From Phlebotomus papatasi (taxonomy: Eukaryota > Arthropoda > Insecta > Diptera > Psychodidae): a stretch of DNA of 64,000 nt. The translations under genes and the position numbers were made by a program. The stretch spans positions 14,012,001 to 14,076,000 of the forward strand of contig NC_077222.1 of the NCBI RefSeq assembly GCF_024763615.1. Reading direction: 5' to 3'. Positions 22,997 to 35,570 of the stretch are shown here, piece after piece; position 1 is the first letter of the stretch, and every line of letters starts with the position of its first letter. The notes under the pieces were generated by a model. The model saw only the letters and a list, made by a program, of their open reading frames with translations. It searched no databases and was not told the DNA's origin.

Positions 22997-23776
22997 GGGG
23001 AAGTGCTCATAATTTTGGACATTTTGAGGGTAAGATCGGACACTAAAAATAAATTGATTAAAATTATGGATTTTTATTCCAATATTTGATGAATAATGAA
23101 TTCTATCTAAATATTTGTTCATTTTGGAAAAAATTAAAAAAATGTCTTTCGGAAAGACATGAAGTTAGCTGCTAGTACTTTACAAAATAAAATTTTTACG
23201 AAATTACAAGATTACGCACCCCAGGTTCCATTATCTTGCAATGTATTTTATGAATGGAAAATTGTAACAAGATTACAGATTACGGAGATTACGAGATAAC
23301 AACGCCATAGTGAGTACGACTAATGAAATTAAAAGTCTCCCGGAAAAGTTAGGGAATGCGGTACTTGGAGTACCGAAGTCGACTCACTTTAATGAACCAT
23401 ATGAAAAGTTTCCGGGCTGTTTGTGTCATTCTATTATTCCTTCTCATAATCAGGAAGAAGATTTGGTAAGATAGGTTAATAGAGAACAATTGGCATTCTA
23501 TTGAGGCAGATTAGCTGTCCAAAAATACACAGTGTTCGAATTTACAACCAAGGTGTTCAAAATTAGAGCCAAATTCACCTCTACATATCATTTCATTTTT
23601 AAACATATTAAGACTAATTTTATTAAAAACTAAGACAATAAACAGCTTGCCAAGTTTCTAAGAAACCCTTCTATAAAGAGAGTAACAAAACAAATCAATT
23701 ATTATTGAAAATATCGCACTTCAAACTTAGAACATTGATGCTTATAAGCACCCTGCCCAAAATTATGAGCACTCCC
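22997..23776 (-). mobile_element. 780-bp transposon, inverted relative of 20132
   Basis: Starts GGGGAAGTGCTCATAATTTT after TA and ends ATTATGAGCACTCCC. The right TA duplication has been lost. Its right 440 bp correspond in reverse to 20132-20560, and its left 125 bp correspond in reverse to about 21045-21202. The two copies therefore face each other across about 1.8 kb. The palindromic word GGTACTCCAAGTAC / GTACTTGGAGTACC is conserved in both. Confidence 0.75.
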
Positions 23777-23816
23777 AAGAAACAATTTTTTCTTAAAATA
23801 GTGTTTTAGAATTCCT

Positions 23817-24012
23817 TAAGTAAGGCACTATAGAACCAAAAATCTTTTTATTTGCTTATAATGCTCTTGGTCCCATCACTGAGATTACTATAAGTAAAGT
23901 GGCGCACTATTAAGGATCTTAAGAGCTCCTATAAGAATTTCTACAGAAAAATCTCACTTTAAGTCTTTTAAAAGTGCACTAAAAGACTTATTTAATACTT
24001 GGTTCTATAAGG
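23817..24012. mobile_element. Possible MITE with weak inverted ends
   Basis: GCACTATAGAACCAA (about 23826) and TTGGTTCTATAAG (about 24000) form an inverted pair about 190 bp apart. The ends are short and no duplication was seen, so this is tentative. Confidence 0.35.
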
Positions 24013-24211
24013 CAGCTATTTTGCTTCTTGGGCTTTCCCTAAATGAGTGACAAATTTTGACAGGCTAAAATTGACATATTTCCTGATAGACGAATGCAAA
24101 AACTAAATTCGTTCAGTTAAGTAGTAAATTTTGTTCTATAATGGCTCCAGTAATTTAGAAGACTGATGTACATGATGAATAGCACCATTATAGTGCTATT
24201 CCAACGAAAAA

Positions 24212-24409
24212 TGATTTTTTTTTGTTTTAGAACTTTACTGTTCTCAAGTGCTATTGCGTTACCGACTTTTGTTTGAGTTGGTTCTTGTTCCAACTGTTTT
24301 TCCCAGTCCTTCACCTGTTCTAAAACCACTAGACAGTCGAGACAGGAACCAACACTAAGAAAAGTCGCATGTAGAAGCAAACGAAAACAGTCATGTACTA
24401 AAAAAAATG
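24212..24409. mobile_element. Hairpin element, twin A
   Basis: A near-palindromic unit of about 200 bp. The left arm is TTTAGAACTTTACTGTTCTC, then CAAGTGCTATTGCG and TTGGTTCTTGTTCC; the right arm is the complement, ending ACTAAAAAAAATGT. It is homologous to twin B at 24452-24652, and the pair sits between two AATAGCACCAT words (24180 and 24666). Confidence 0.7.
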
Positions 24410-24451
24410 TCCCGGACAAAGATTTCCCCTCCTCATTTTTCATTAAAATGG

Positions 24452-24652
24452 ACATGTTTTTTTTAGTACTTTACTGTCCTCAAGTGGTTCTGCATTATCG
24501 CATTTTCTTTGTGTTGGTTCTTGTTCTAAAACCACCAAACCAACACAAAAAAGACGATGAAAACTGAGAAAAAAGTCGAGACAGGAACAAATACAAGGAA
24601 AAGTCGATAATGCAGAAGCACTTGAGAACAGTAAAGTGTAAAAAAAACATGT
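24452..24652. mobile_element. Hairpin element, twin B
   Basis: The outer ends ACATGTTTTTTTTAGTAC and GTGTAAAAAAAACATGT are inverted. The arms contain CAAGTGGTTCTGCATTATCG and its complement CGATAATGCAGAAGCACTTG. The whole 200 bp would fold into a long stem. Twin A is more diverged, so B looks younger or better preserved. Confidence 0.75.
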
Positions 24653-24659
24653 TAATTTT

Positions 24660-26695
24660 TCATAGGAATAGCACCATAAGTTTCATTGAATAATTATGAA
24701 AATTTATAAATTTTTTAAATAGGGTCAATAGGGATTGATAAAAATCTACAATATTAAAATTGAGTTATAAAATTTTTCGAGCTTAAATAAAGGTGTTATA
24801 TATAATAAAGTCTTGTTTTCAAAGCCAAGAGTCAGAATGTCTAGATCTGATACATATTTTAAATTTATATCTTTTAGAAAGAACGTGTTTGAGCGACAGT
24901 TCACGAAGGAAAGAGATTAGAGACAACGTGCTCACAATGACTTCTTCTCTTCCAAAGTAGAAGAAAAAGAAGGTTACCATCTTACAATAATTCCCTCTAT
25001 ATCTTTCATCTCATTTCAATAATTAAGTGCCACACCTTCTACACTGCAAGAATATCGTTTTTGTTTAGCACATATATATATTTCAAAAACATTAATGTTT
25101 ATGGTGTTGTCTTTTAACGGGATCACAATATAAATAATATTTTCACTATAAGAGAATTTCTTATGGCTAATTTTCAAAACGTAAAAGGATAAATCTTGTT
25201 TTATAGAGACAACAATATCATGGTATCATCAATATTATTGTTGTTCTTGTTGAAAAGAAGGTATGTATATGCAAATTACTTGGAAATTGCGTCGGTATTA
25301 ATTGAACATAAAATATTTGTTAGAATCTCTCCTTCTTATAAATGCTTGATCGTGAATCCCAAACAACTTCCTCTATAGCTAAGAATCAAAGATAATTTTT
25401 TTTTCTTCGTGTTAAATCACATGATCTTGTGCCAAGACAATTCCTTTTAAAATCACCAACCATTTATTGACGTTCAATTGCTTTTGTATTGAGAAAATAA
25501 GACAAAGAATTATATGGAAAGGTATATATGGAATAAAATTTTTCGCCACACCTCAAACTTGATCATCACGATGATTGAGGATATTTTATCGGTAAATTAA
25601 ATCACAAAGTGTCGCTTTATTTCGCAGTAAACAGAGTTGGACTTATATTAGATCATAAATAGGAGATCATTAAATGCTTTTAATGGTTTTCCTCTCACGT
25701 CAACGTGTTCCAATTTTAAGTATTGTGAGATCAGTGAAGGGATACCTAATATGTTTCCTTATTCTTCAAAGACGGGGTCAAAAAAAAATCAATCTCAGTC
25801 TCTTGTTTAAATCCGAATTTTATGATTTAGTAATAGGGAAATATCATTTACCTCTAGGGAAGTACACCATACATTACAAATTTCGTTATTTAATCTACCA
25901 TAAATTGCATACGATCGTTCAACTCTGAAATGTAAATTATATAAATAATGTAACCAACTTTAGAGTATTCAGTCACATTGTCTTCAACAACTTCACCTTT
26001 TTTTCAGATGAAAATAAACCGTGTTCAAAGTCAAAAAACATCCACAATTTGACCCTCAATTGAGGTATTTGTGAGTTCATGGCTAAAGAAGAAGTGATAT
26101 TCCGTGAAAAATCAGATGATTGCTTGCATCATGAAAAAAAAGACCATATTCAAAGGGCTTCTTCTTTGAAAAACTTACTGAATATTCTTATGATGTTTCT
26201 CTCTTATATTCCTCAACTCTCTTTCAGGCAATCCCATAATTATTTATGTAAGTGGGCAGAGAAAAAGAATTTCTATTTCTCACCAAAATGCATCTTTTTC
26301 CCCTTGTGAAAATGCTAATCTTTCACACTTAATTTATGGAAATGACATGGAACAATATTGTAGATGGAGTATTTGTACAAATAGCAATTCTAATTGGTTA
26401 CTTGGCGATAAGTAAATTCGTCGGGGATCATTAAAATGTTAAATAGAATTGAAGTAAAGTAGCTAAAGTCAAAACGAGAATTAAAAAATAACATTCAACT
26501 CCATAAATATTTTACGCATCTTCTCATTTGGCTACTGTATTACTGTATTATTGCAATACTTGTAAAAACGTTTAAAATATCTCCAATATTGTAGGGTATA
26601 TTAACTACTACTCGCTGGTAAATAATTAATAAATAATAAACAAATAATGATATTGAAAAACATAAAATAAACATTATTTTAAGAAGAGGATTATG
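24660..26695. other. Unassigned AT-rich DNA
   Basis: No gene or element recognised in 2 kb. Open frames are short and low-complexity. Confidence 0.45.
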
Positions 26696-26704
26696 AGGAT
26701 AATT

Positions 26705-27125
26705 GTGAGAGCTAACGAGCCCAAACAGAAGTAGATTTAGATTCTCCAATAGTGTCTTGGATAAAAGGTAAATGGAACTCTATTTGCACAAAAAGTCGTT
26801 GAAGTTCGAAGAATTCAAATTCAATTTCGAATTTTCATACTAAATTTTCGAACAAGTTGGGGAAAATTTATCAAATATCACACTAAAAAGCTAGCAAAAG
26901 AGTTACTCAGTGAATATGGAGTGATTAAATACTGGGGCAAGAACAGAAAACGTCGTTGTTCTGTTTTTTTTTCCTCACAATATGTGAAGACCAACACATT
27001 TTGACGCTTGAGCACTTCGAAATTCGATCAGGATGTAACTTCCGCCACCTTGCGAAAGTATTAAGAAGTAAGAAAGTCTGTTTTTTAGATCTTCAAATAG
27101 ATTTTCGAATTTTTCAAGATCTACT
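26705..27125 (+). repeat. Second copy of the 7147-element interior (uninterrupted)
   Basis: About 420 bp are roughly 90 percent identical by eye to 7205-7478 joined to 8248-8395. It lacks the 769-bp nested transposon and so records the pre-insertion sequence. Neither GTGGGACACC terminus is present, so it is a truncated copy. Confidence 0.85.
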
Positions 27126-27169
27126 TCTGTTCTTTTGAGATGATAATTTAATATTTCAGAATTGTTTTG

Positions 27170-28070
27170 CACACCGTACCGCTCAAAAGTTTCTTGACAA
27201 AGTTATATTCGAGAAATCAGGTGAAAAAATGTTTAAAAAATATTGTTTTTTTTTTTTTAATTTTTCTTTTTGCAAATTAGTATGCTTGTAATTGATGAAT
27301 CATTTAATTTTATTTCATATCAAAAATAATTGTTTTTCAAAAATTGATGATTTTTTTATCGGCCAAAAGTTTCTTGACACATTCGAAAAAGTTACTCAAA
27401 TGGTCAAATACGTGCATCCAACATTATATTATCCTTTGAAGTTATGTCATTTGAAAGGCAATTGGCAGGGCCCCATCAAGCGTAATCAAAAGTGAAGGTA
27501 TTTTTCACTTTTCCTTGGAAAAATTTTGCAGATATTTAACCGCGCCTTAAACAAATTTGTTCGTAGTTCTTGTATTATTTCGGTGAGCATAATGAAATAT
27601 GTATTTTTAGATAGCTTTTAATACACAATTTCGAAATATATCAGACTGATAAGTCAATTCTCTTTAGGAAAAAACTTGCCAATAGTCTTCAGTGCTTCTA
27701 TTGGTGAATTTGCACATTTCTAGAGATTTCAATGGTAAATTTATGCATATAAATTATGATAAATAAGAGGATTTAAGATTTGAGGGGTCTCAGTGCAATA
27801 GTGGATAGAGTAGTGGCTCTATGATTGTTAGGTCTCGAAACAAATAATAATTTTTTGTTAATTTATAATTTAGGATAATATGGCAAGTTAAAAAAAGTTA
27901 GAAAAAGGAAAATCGTCCAGAGATACTGCCGCAATGAAATGCGTCGTCAATTGTTTAATTTTATGAGAAATTATGACAAGATATACATAAAATCTTACAT
28001 AGTGACCTCAATGATAACTGTTCCAAAAATTCAGAATCAATTAGTTACTAAAGGGAAAATCCAACAAATA
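27170..28070 (+). repeat. Mariner-like dispersed repeat, copy B
   Basis: Homologous to 1085-1700 at both ends and to 13150-13385 in the middle (27470-27705). CTCAAAAGTTTCTTGACA and CCAAAAGTTTCTTGACAC repeat about 170 bp apart. A SINE head interrupts it at about 27782-27845, where copy A reads without interruption. The three copies together suggest a parent element of 0.9 kb or more. Confidence 0.65.
27782..27845 (+). repeat. SINE head fragment
   Basis: GGGTCTCAGTGCAATAGTGG followed by ATAGAGTAGTGGCTCTATGA resembles the tRNA-like head of the SINE at 13818 and the head at 55652. Box B is decayed (GGTCTCGAAAC). It is absent from the homologous position of repeat copy A. Confidence 0.55.
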
Positions 28071-28073
28071 TTA

Positions 28074-28278
28074 AGCGGTCTTTAGACTGGAAGTGTAGCC
28101 CAGTTCCCGTAGAGCTTAGAATCCTAAATGGCAACCAATCTGATTGCTTTTTACAGAATCCAATAGGTCAATTGTTCTTAATAATCCAATCCTAAGTTAA
28201 ATTTTCCAAAATATCTTGACTGATAAGGAATTAATAACAGTTAAGCCATATAGCTAAGCCTTAGGTCTGAAATCCGTA
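28074..28278 (+). mobile_element. 205-bp TTA-flanked MITE (CTTCAGACTGGAGG family), copy 1
   Basis: TTA is duplicated on both sides (28071-28073, 28079-equivalent at 28279-28281). The left end, AGCGGTCTTTAGACTGG with AGTGTAGCCC, and the right end, TTAGGTCTGAAATCCGTA, are imperfect inverted repeats. The same unit occurs at 35571-36063 (reversed) and 37501-38176. A 3-bp TWA duplication is the hallmark of the PIF/Harbinger superfamily. Confidence 0.8.
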
Positions 28279-28557
28279 TTACAAAAACCAAGCGTAAATT
28301 GAGAAAGTGGAAAGAATGGTTGTGTTCCTCTCAAGATTTGACGGATTATCCAATCTGGTTAAAAGATTGCAGTTTTAATAATTTTTTTTTAACGTGTTTT
28401 AAGAATTGTCGTTAAGAAACATTTTGGCAGATAAAAAATTATCAACTTTTGGAAAACAATTATTTAAGATATTGTTCGCACTAGGTTCTTCCCAACGGCT
28501 AAACCCCCGTTGGTATTTGAATTGGAGCAGCACCGATATCTCATAAGAGCGTTCCTA

Positions 28558-28783
28558 CACCGAGAGAAATCCGAAAAAGTTAAAATAACATTCCGGAAAT
28601 GTTAATTTTACCCTGCATTATTGATCCGAAATCGGTGTAAATATTATGCTTTTTAGGTGTATTAGGGGTTAAAGTTACCCTTTTTCATGTTAATTTTACA
28701 CTTAAAAAGGTGTAAAATTAACATTAAAAAATGTTAAAGTTACCAGGAAGAAAAGTTAATCGCACCCTCTTTTTTTCTCAGTG
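28558..28783 (+). mobile_element. CACTG MITE, copy 1 (226 bp)
   Basis: The ends are CACCGAGAGAAATCCGAAAA and a right end TTTTTCTCAGTG. Dinucleotide TA is on both sides (28556-28557, 28784-28785). Inside, GTTAATTTTACACTT is followed by AAGGTGTAAAATTAAC, a strong inner palindrome. Three more copies lie at 34621, 45469 and 62429. CACTG termini with 2-bp duplications fit the CMC (CACTA/Mirage/Chapaev) group. Confidence 0.85.
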
Positions 28784-28789
28784 TAGTGT

Positions 28790-30910
28790 TAGTTTATGAG
28801 TTACCCCTACCCTATGGGAAGCGTATCATAGAGAGGATTCGTATTGAGAATTAGTTCATGTTGGATCGTCGGCGTCGTAGGGAAAATATCATTAGGAGGA
28901 ACGCTGAGGGTTCTGGAAAAAAACCTCTGGCGACCAAGGCGCTCATCCAAGCGATTGTTTTAGTTTAAGAGCTCTGCCCTTACAGATTTCCTGACAGAAC
29001 TAACAATATGAATTAAAATTAGTTTACTATTTTTTTTTTAAATGAATAAATAATAAATATGGATTATTGCCAACTCATTTGTAAACAAAAAAAGTAATTT
29101 TTTCTACAATTTTTCACCAGATTTCTCGAACATAACTTTGTTATATTATAACTTTTTCTTTGGATTTTATAATTTCTAGAGTATGCAAAAACTAAAATTC
29201 ATGAAAATTGAAGAATAAAAAGGTGGACGAAATTTAGTACAGTTACCCTATTTGAATTTAGATCCAGTTGTTTTGTTTTTTTTTTCTAAATTAAAGCCCA
29301 GATTTCATTAAAAGTATGGGAAAAAATAGCGTTCTCTATGGTGTTCGAAGCTCAATGTAACCTCACCTCCCTTACTGTTTCTGCAAACTTTCAACTAAAT
29401 TCATAATGAAATTACAAAAGTAATAATCAAATAAAGTTAACCTTATGCTAAAAATGGCAAAAAGCAGTTAGTCCACTCTACTGTAAGTATAAATTGTGAC
29501 GAATTGACATTTGATTGTTCCGTTTGAAAATCCACTAAATTTCTCATCAAAGTTTGTGAAAGAAAGCAATTAAAATTTCTTTTCTTTCTTGCCATTTCTC
29601 TCTTTCTTTCACACTATTCACGAAACACATAAATTATAGGGTTGGTGGCTTTTGCAAATGAGATAATTTTTAATGCACTTTGCAAGAAGACGCTTTTATG
29701 GCCAAATGAACGGTAGATTCTAATAAAGTAATTATTGAGCAATATTCTTTCAATAATAATTTTCCTATTATTTCAACGCTATATTCACACCTAAAATACA
29801 TATTTTCTTTCAAACTTGAGATGTTGGTTTATTTTTGCATCATCTTCAGGCCCAGAAAAAAGAAGACACACATTTAGTGCTCTAAGCCGCTATATTTTTT
29901 TTTTCTTGAGAAATTTACAAAATAAATACAACTGCAAAAGAACCCAAAAAATTGTTCTTAAGACATCATCACGGGACTTATTTTCTGTTAGTTCTGTGCG
30001 CAAGATTATTTGGCTAAAAAAGTAACTGGCGAGTAAACGAAAGAAAAAATGAAGAATGTTCTCCTAGAATGGACCGATTGTTGCGTAAAAAGTCAACCAG
30101 AAGATAAAGCGGAGTGAGAAGACTTTTAGAGCATCCATGACAAAAAAAAATGATCTCATAAATTACATAATGTCACAATTCTATATCTCCATGAAGAAGT
30201 GACATTGTCCACGGAAGAAGATGTTAAAGAAACAATGCTTGTTACTTCGCACTTTGGTATCATGGTACTTTATCAAGATATATTCAAAACATTCATCCTC
30301 TCAGTCAAGAAGATTACCGTCCACTTCGTCTTCCTTTAATTTAATTAAACCCAAACTCTGTTATTCATTCAGCATATTCACGCATTTTGAAAAAGAAAAT
30401 TATCATGCACATTGAATACAAAATGTGCGTTGTACTTGTTAATGGTTCAAGATTCTTTCCTCTTTGTCTAAGAAAATACGATTGAAAAGACTTCGCCGAA
30501 TGTCCGAAACATTCTAGCGGATACCATTGAATTATATTGATTATTTTATAGGTATATTAAATCCTTATCAAAATTGTAGTTTTACAGATGGAATACCGGT
30601 GTGTTTCCAAAACTATTGAATAAAATTGCAATTAACCCTCGAGTGACTGACAAGTGAACAGCAAGTTGGTTCCATTGGTATCGTGCGATATTTTAATATA
30701 AAATAAGGATTGTCATTTTAGTTTCTGAAAGAAAAGTTTTCAGAACGACAAAGAGGTTTGAGAAACATTGGCTCCGTTCAGTAATAACCTTTCGAAGAGA
30801 CAAAACCACTCCAAAGTCAAGTCAAACCTATTCGAAAATCTACCGAAAGCCTTAAGTGTAAGTTCACGTACTCGCCGCTTTAGCGCTGATTGGGCTGCCA
30901 TTTAGAATTT
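28790..30910. other. Unassigned AT-rich DNA
   Basis: No gene or repeat boundary recognised. GC is slightly higher near 28800-28970, without a recognisable feature. Confidence 0.45.
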
Positions 30911-30915
30911 CGGTA

Positions 30916-31243
30916 CAGTAGAGTCTCGCTATAGTCCATATTTGGTTTCAAATTTGACACTTGGGTCGCACTATGTCCATGTAATTTTTTAAAATTATCA
31001 ACGATTTTTAGTATTGAAATTGCTCGACGGCTTCCACTTTCTTTGCGATTGTGGTACTTGTCCTTGCTATCTTCATTGTGGATCACAATTATCACAACTA
31101 CTTAATAAAGTTTGCCAAAAATATTAAAATAATTATGCATGTCGCATACTAAAAAACATAACCTAACTTAAAATCAGTGTTTTGAAATCAACGGTCGATA
31201 AATTGTGGACTATAGAGCGATGGCCTATAGCGAGACTCTACTG
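30916..31243. mobile_element. pogo/Tigger-like MITE, 328 bp
   Basis: Termini CAGTAGAGTCTCGCTATAG and CTATAGCGAGACTCTACTG are perfect inverted repeats, and TA is on both sides (30914-30915, 31244-31245). CAGTAGAGTCTCG is characteristic of pogo/Tigger elements (IS630/Tc1/mariner superfamily). An inner repeat of CTATAGTCCA / GCACTATGTCCA is seen near both ends. The interior has no transposase, so it is non-autonomous. Confidence 0.9.
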
Positions 31244-31249
31244 TATTCT

Positions 31250-32345
31250 TGATATTTCAATTGACAACAATTTTAACAATAGTGTGCAAACGTTTGCTGC
31301 AAAAAATCAATTTTTGTGTCGTCGTTTAAACATCGTCGGTTTAAACTTTCGAACTTCCAACGGGTTTTCGGTAACTTCTATCTGATATACCTTTAAATCG
31401 GTCAAGGAAAAACTTCAATCGGAGAGAGCTCTCAAATCGGCAAGGTTATTGCTGAACGAGAGGATTGAGTTCTTGATGAGTTTCTTAAGAGTTATTTTCC
31501 AGAGAAGTGCAACCCCAGGTTCCAAATCTACAACTGTTTCGTGTTTTTTATCGGAAACGTTTGAACATCGCGAAGGTATAAGGGGTATAGAAATATATTA
31601 TTTGGGAAGTGTAAAGGAAGTTTTGCTTTGAAAGAATTTTTCGAGATCAAAAAAAAAAGCCCACGATATGACTCCTATAACACAGAAAAATTGCATACCC
31701 ACAGGAGATATCTTAGAAAACCTTACGGAAATGCCGTGATGTTTGCAACAAATTTTCGTTGGAAATTTTTCTGTCTATTTTTAGCGCCAATGGTTCATGA
31801 GTAGTGTATTTTAAATACTACCGCGTGAACAAAAGTTTATTACATTTAGGGGCATTTTAAAAATGATTTTACAAATTATCTCCGAATAGTAGGCAATTAA
31901 TATCAAATTCTTTCAATCCTTTTTTCATTCAATAAATTTCATGTAATAAATTTTTTGAAAGTCACAAACGCTTTTGAGTATGCGATTCAGTTTCGTGCGA
32001 CAAATGTCATGAGAAGAAGTGAAGAAAGGCTTTTAGAGTGCTCACAGTTGGAGTTTAGTCAAGAAAAAGTGCATTCGAAGTTCGATTCAAGAACGAAGGA
32101 AAGACTTTTTACTTCTTATTTAGACCGTGTGGTGGCTGAAGTACTTCCAGTTCGAATTTCGAAGTGTCTCAAGTATCAACATGTGTCAATTTTCATTACA
32201 ATTTCCCTTATAATCAATTAATACCTCTTTTAATAGCTTTTAAGTATGTTATTTCATACATTTTTCAAATATAGTTCGAAATTGTCCAAATGACCTTTGT
32301 AATTTTTAAAAAATAATTGTTGTAAAATAAAATGTCATGCTCTTT
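31250..32345. other. Unassigned DNA
   Basis: No assignable gene. An 88-codon frame (31955-32221) precedes the structured motif at 32354 but shows no known domain. Confidence 0.4.
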
Positions 32346-32353
32346 TTTAGCCA

Positions 32354-32388
32354 CTGAAGAAGGTCCACATCGGGACCGAAAGCTCTGG
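32354..32388 (+). repeat. CTGANGA-stem-GAAAGCTCTGG motif, copy 1
   Basis: CTGAAGA is followed by a perfect 5-bp stem (GGTCC / GGACC, loop ACATCG) and then GAAAGCTCTGG. The outline equals the conserved core and stem II of a hammerhead ribozyme. There is one extra nucleotide before the stem, and no visible stem III or cleavage triplet. Other copies at 40473-40511 and 46521-46559 (minus) and 40650-40688 (plus) keep the stem with different bases. Confidence 0.5.
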
Positions 32389-32399
32389 GCAAGACAAAA

Positions 32400-34615
32400 A
32401 AAGTGTTTTCATCTTAGGGTGACGTTTTCCACTGGCGAACACCGGAAAGTCCCTCTCAAATTTTTCAAATATTTTATCAAAACTTTGTTTGAAAATTCGA
32501 AATTGATTTAAATTTCCATTTTTAGCAGAGACACTTATTCAAAACTAAATTCCCTCTGTGAGTGCATCCACTACTGATTTAAAAATTAGTGAAAATCCAG
32601 CGACTTCCAATGCATAATTTGATAAGTGATTGCGGAGTTGTCAGGAAAAAAAATTGAAATCCCATTTTCGAAATTTCCAAATTGACAAACTCGTACGACT
32701 TTTCTCGGAATCTCGTTAGTAACAATTCTCAGAATTGCATCGAATTCCCCATGTTCAATGATTTACTTAGGTTAGACGATCCAAAATCGACAGATTGTAT
32801 ATATATAGCCTTCTCTTTAAACTTCGTGCAATAAGAAACACCCGATGGGTTAATTCCGCACCTCAAGTACGACAAATTTTAATAAAAAGAGCTTTTGAAC
32901 GTTAGCTCTTGCCATCTTCTTCTAGGAATTGTTAGATCGCTTTGAGACACTTGATAATCTTTTATGTCTTCTTAAGATGTCTTTTCCTTCTATCGTTATC
33001 TTACGTCGAAGTCTTTAGGAGTGAAAAAAGCGCAATGGAGATTTTCTCGAGAAAATCTTACAAAATAGATTATTTAATTATAAAGTGTGTAACCATGAAG
33101 TTGATCCCTGCAGCACAAAAGAGACATTTGCTAAAGGTTTTTGAAATATTATTATCTTCATTTACTATTTTACATATTTATTTCAAACCCAACAAAGCTA
33201 TTCAAATTGTCATTTATATCACTCACTCAGTCTCCCCAAGGAACCATCAATTCCTTCTGCCATGGCATTTAACCTTCTTGACGTATCACAACATTCATCA
33301 CTCTTACACTTTGGAATTCAACCATTTGAGAAGCATAAATGCGCGAAGAAGGCGCAAAGTGGATTTTTATACATGTTTTTGTTATATTCTCCCCGAAAAG
33401 ACTTTGTTATAAACATAATAAAGAAAAGAACAATCATCGCAAAATGTGATAACCTCATCGTAACCTATGTCTTGTTTGTTTCTTCTACGGCTGAAAAGTG
33501 AAAATAATTGTTGTAGAAGCATTTTCCCTTTTTATAACATACCCATATTCAAAAAAAATTAACCTACAGCACAATAGAGCAAATTGGCAGTAAGTCAAAC
33601 AAAAACAAACATCGTTTCTCAGCGCAAAATTAATTTTAACTAGAAAAAAAGTGCCAAATAATGCAAAAAACTTCCTCAATAGACATGAAATAACTCAAGT
33701 GAGTTGTTCTGCAGAAGAAATTGAAGGAATCTGGAAAATTTTTGATATTTCCCAACACTTGTACAAAGAATTCCTCTCTCCACTGAATGATTCTGCATCA
33801 GAAGATGGTGAAAAAAAAAACAATCTCCTGTTATTGTTTCTCAATGGAATTTCACCTAACATACCAATACAAAAATGCCCTTGTTTTTCCAAGAAGTTCT
33901 TATGTTACATGTATAAAACAAACCGACAAGGCACGTAATTTTATATGCACAATGATTTTTCTCAGCTTCAAGCAACAACAACAAAACAAAAATACCACGA
34001 ATAAAAATGCCCCTTGAGAGACAAGAGAGTCCATATGTGGATGATAATATGAAGGTTAATAAATAATAAAAACCAGTGTCTTTAGCATCGAAATTATTCT
34101 CCTGAGGACAACCCTTTTTTGGTTAAATCGCCAATCATCTGCTGATGCTCAAAACTGATTTGGACGATTTCCAATGAATGACCGCAGAACAGGTCAATAC
34201 AATGTTGAAATAAACCATGTTAACATTACGGCTACTTGTGATTTTCATTTTGACCAACGATAAAACTATCCCTCACGAGTGTATTTAAGTTGATATTCTA
34301 TTAATTTGATCTTAAATTTAGACATTTCGAGAATAAATTGATAAAATTACTCACAAAACTGAAACAATAGTAGGTGTTTTCTTCTAAAGGTATTCTTGCC
34401 AAGAGTTGTACTGAGTTCATTAGCTTACCTATAAAGAAAAAGAAAAACAAATTGTTAATATTATAAAATAATTTCATTTTGAAAATACAGTTTAATAGAT
34501 AGATACGGCAGCCTTGCCTCTTTAAGGACAACAAGAAACCTAGAGAGCTAAGTAACCCCTATCCCTGGCCCAAACATTTTTTGTTTTACCTCATTCACTC
34601 ACATTCAAGTAAAGT
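32400..34615. other. Unassigned AT-rich DNA
   Basis: No convincing gene. The 156-codon frame at 32942-33412 is hydrophobic and patternless, so I do not call it. Confidence 0.45.
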
Positions 34616-34620
34616 GGGAT

Positions 34621-34876
34621 CACTGAGAGAAATCCGAAAAAGTCAAAATAACATTCCGGAAATGTTAATTTTACCCTGCAATATTGATCCGAAAACGGTG
34701 TAAATATTACCCTTTTTAGGTGTATTATGGATTAAAGTTACCCTTCTTTCATGTTGATTTTACACTTAAAAAGGTGTAAAATTAACATTAAAAAATGTTG
34801 ATATATTTTTACACCTAAAAAGTGTTAAAGTTATGAGGAAAAAAAGTTAATCGCACCCTCTTTTTTTTTCTCAGTG
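34621..34876 (+). mobile_element. CACTG MITE, copy 2 (256 bp)
   Basis: Same orientation and sequence as copy 1, with an extra block after the central palindrome (GATATATTTTTACACCTAAA). AT is duplicated on both sides (34619-34620, 34877-34878). Confidence 0.88.
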
Positions 34877-34947
34877 ATGTAAATCGATTAAGCAAAACAG
34901 TTCAAAGTTTTAAATATACTGGCATACTTTATCCATCGCTGCCCTAT

Positions 34948-35276
34948 GTTGAATTCGGGTCACGGTCAAAATCCCGAAAGACAAAATCCCGAAAGCCAAG
35001 ATCCTGAACGCTAAAATCCCGAAAGCCAAAATTCCGAATGTGCCGAAATCCTAAAAACCAAAATCCGAATTCTTAAAAGTGTCATAGCTGCTCCCACGAT
35101 TGCACCCGCGTTTGCTGAAGGGAAAGAGAAATTTTTTTGTGTCTTGGGAAATTATTCTAAACATTAATCTTCCAAATAATTTCATCCCTTTCAGGATTTT
35201 GAACATTCGGGATTTTGGCTTTCGGGATTTTGATCCTTTCGGAATTTTGGCCGCATCCGGCTCCGAATAAATTCAA
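34948..35276. mobile_element. Fold-back element with AAAATCCCGAAAGCC repeats
   Basis: The ends GTTGAATTCGG and CCGAATAAATTCAAC are inverted. Each arm consists of tandem 15-17-bp modules (AAAATCCCGAAAGCC and variants): about six on the left (34965-35070) and four or five on the right, inverted (35190-35255). A module-built inverted repeat is typical of fold-back elements whose arms grow by slippage. The flanking duplication was not resolved. Confidence 0.75.
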
Positions 35277-35570
35277 CTCTATAGGTACGGCCCTGCCCTA
35301 GCCTCTATTACTATAATACGCCTAATCCTTACGCATAGGCGAGTACCAAATACTGTTTGTAATTATATTATATAATTGAGACAATTATGTCGTACTGAGT
35401 GAATGAGCATTAATTAACACAGACTTTTCACTTTGACGTAGTTGGAACTTGATTCCAACTTGATGGAATGGGTCAACTTGATTCCACGGGGCATGGGACT
35501 GGCAATCCCATCCCTTTATAAGAAAAAAAAAATAATGGATGTTCTGAACCCCCCTTGCGGGAAGGCCTAA

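Noticed and set aside
32354..32388. An active hammerhead ribozyme
   Set aside because: There is an extra nucleotide before stem II, and no stem III or NUH cleavage triplet could be placed. Only the core-like outline and covarying stem are reported.
32942..33412. 156-codon hydrophobic frame
   Set aside because: Composition follows AT-rich background, there is no signal or domain pattern, and no promoter or splice context.
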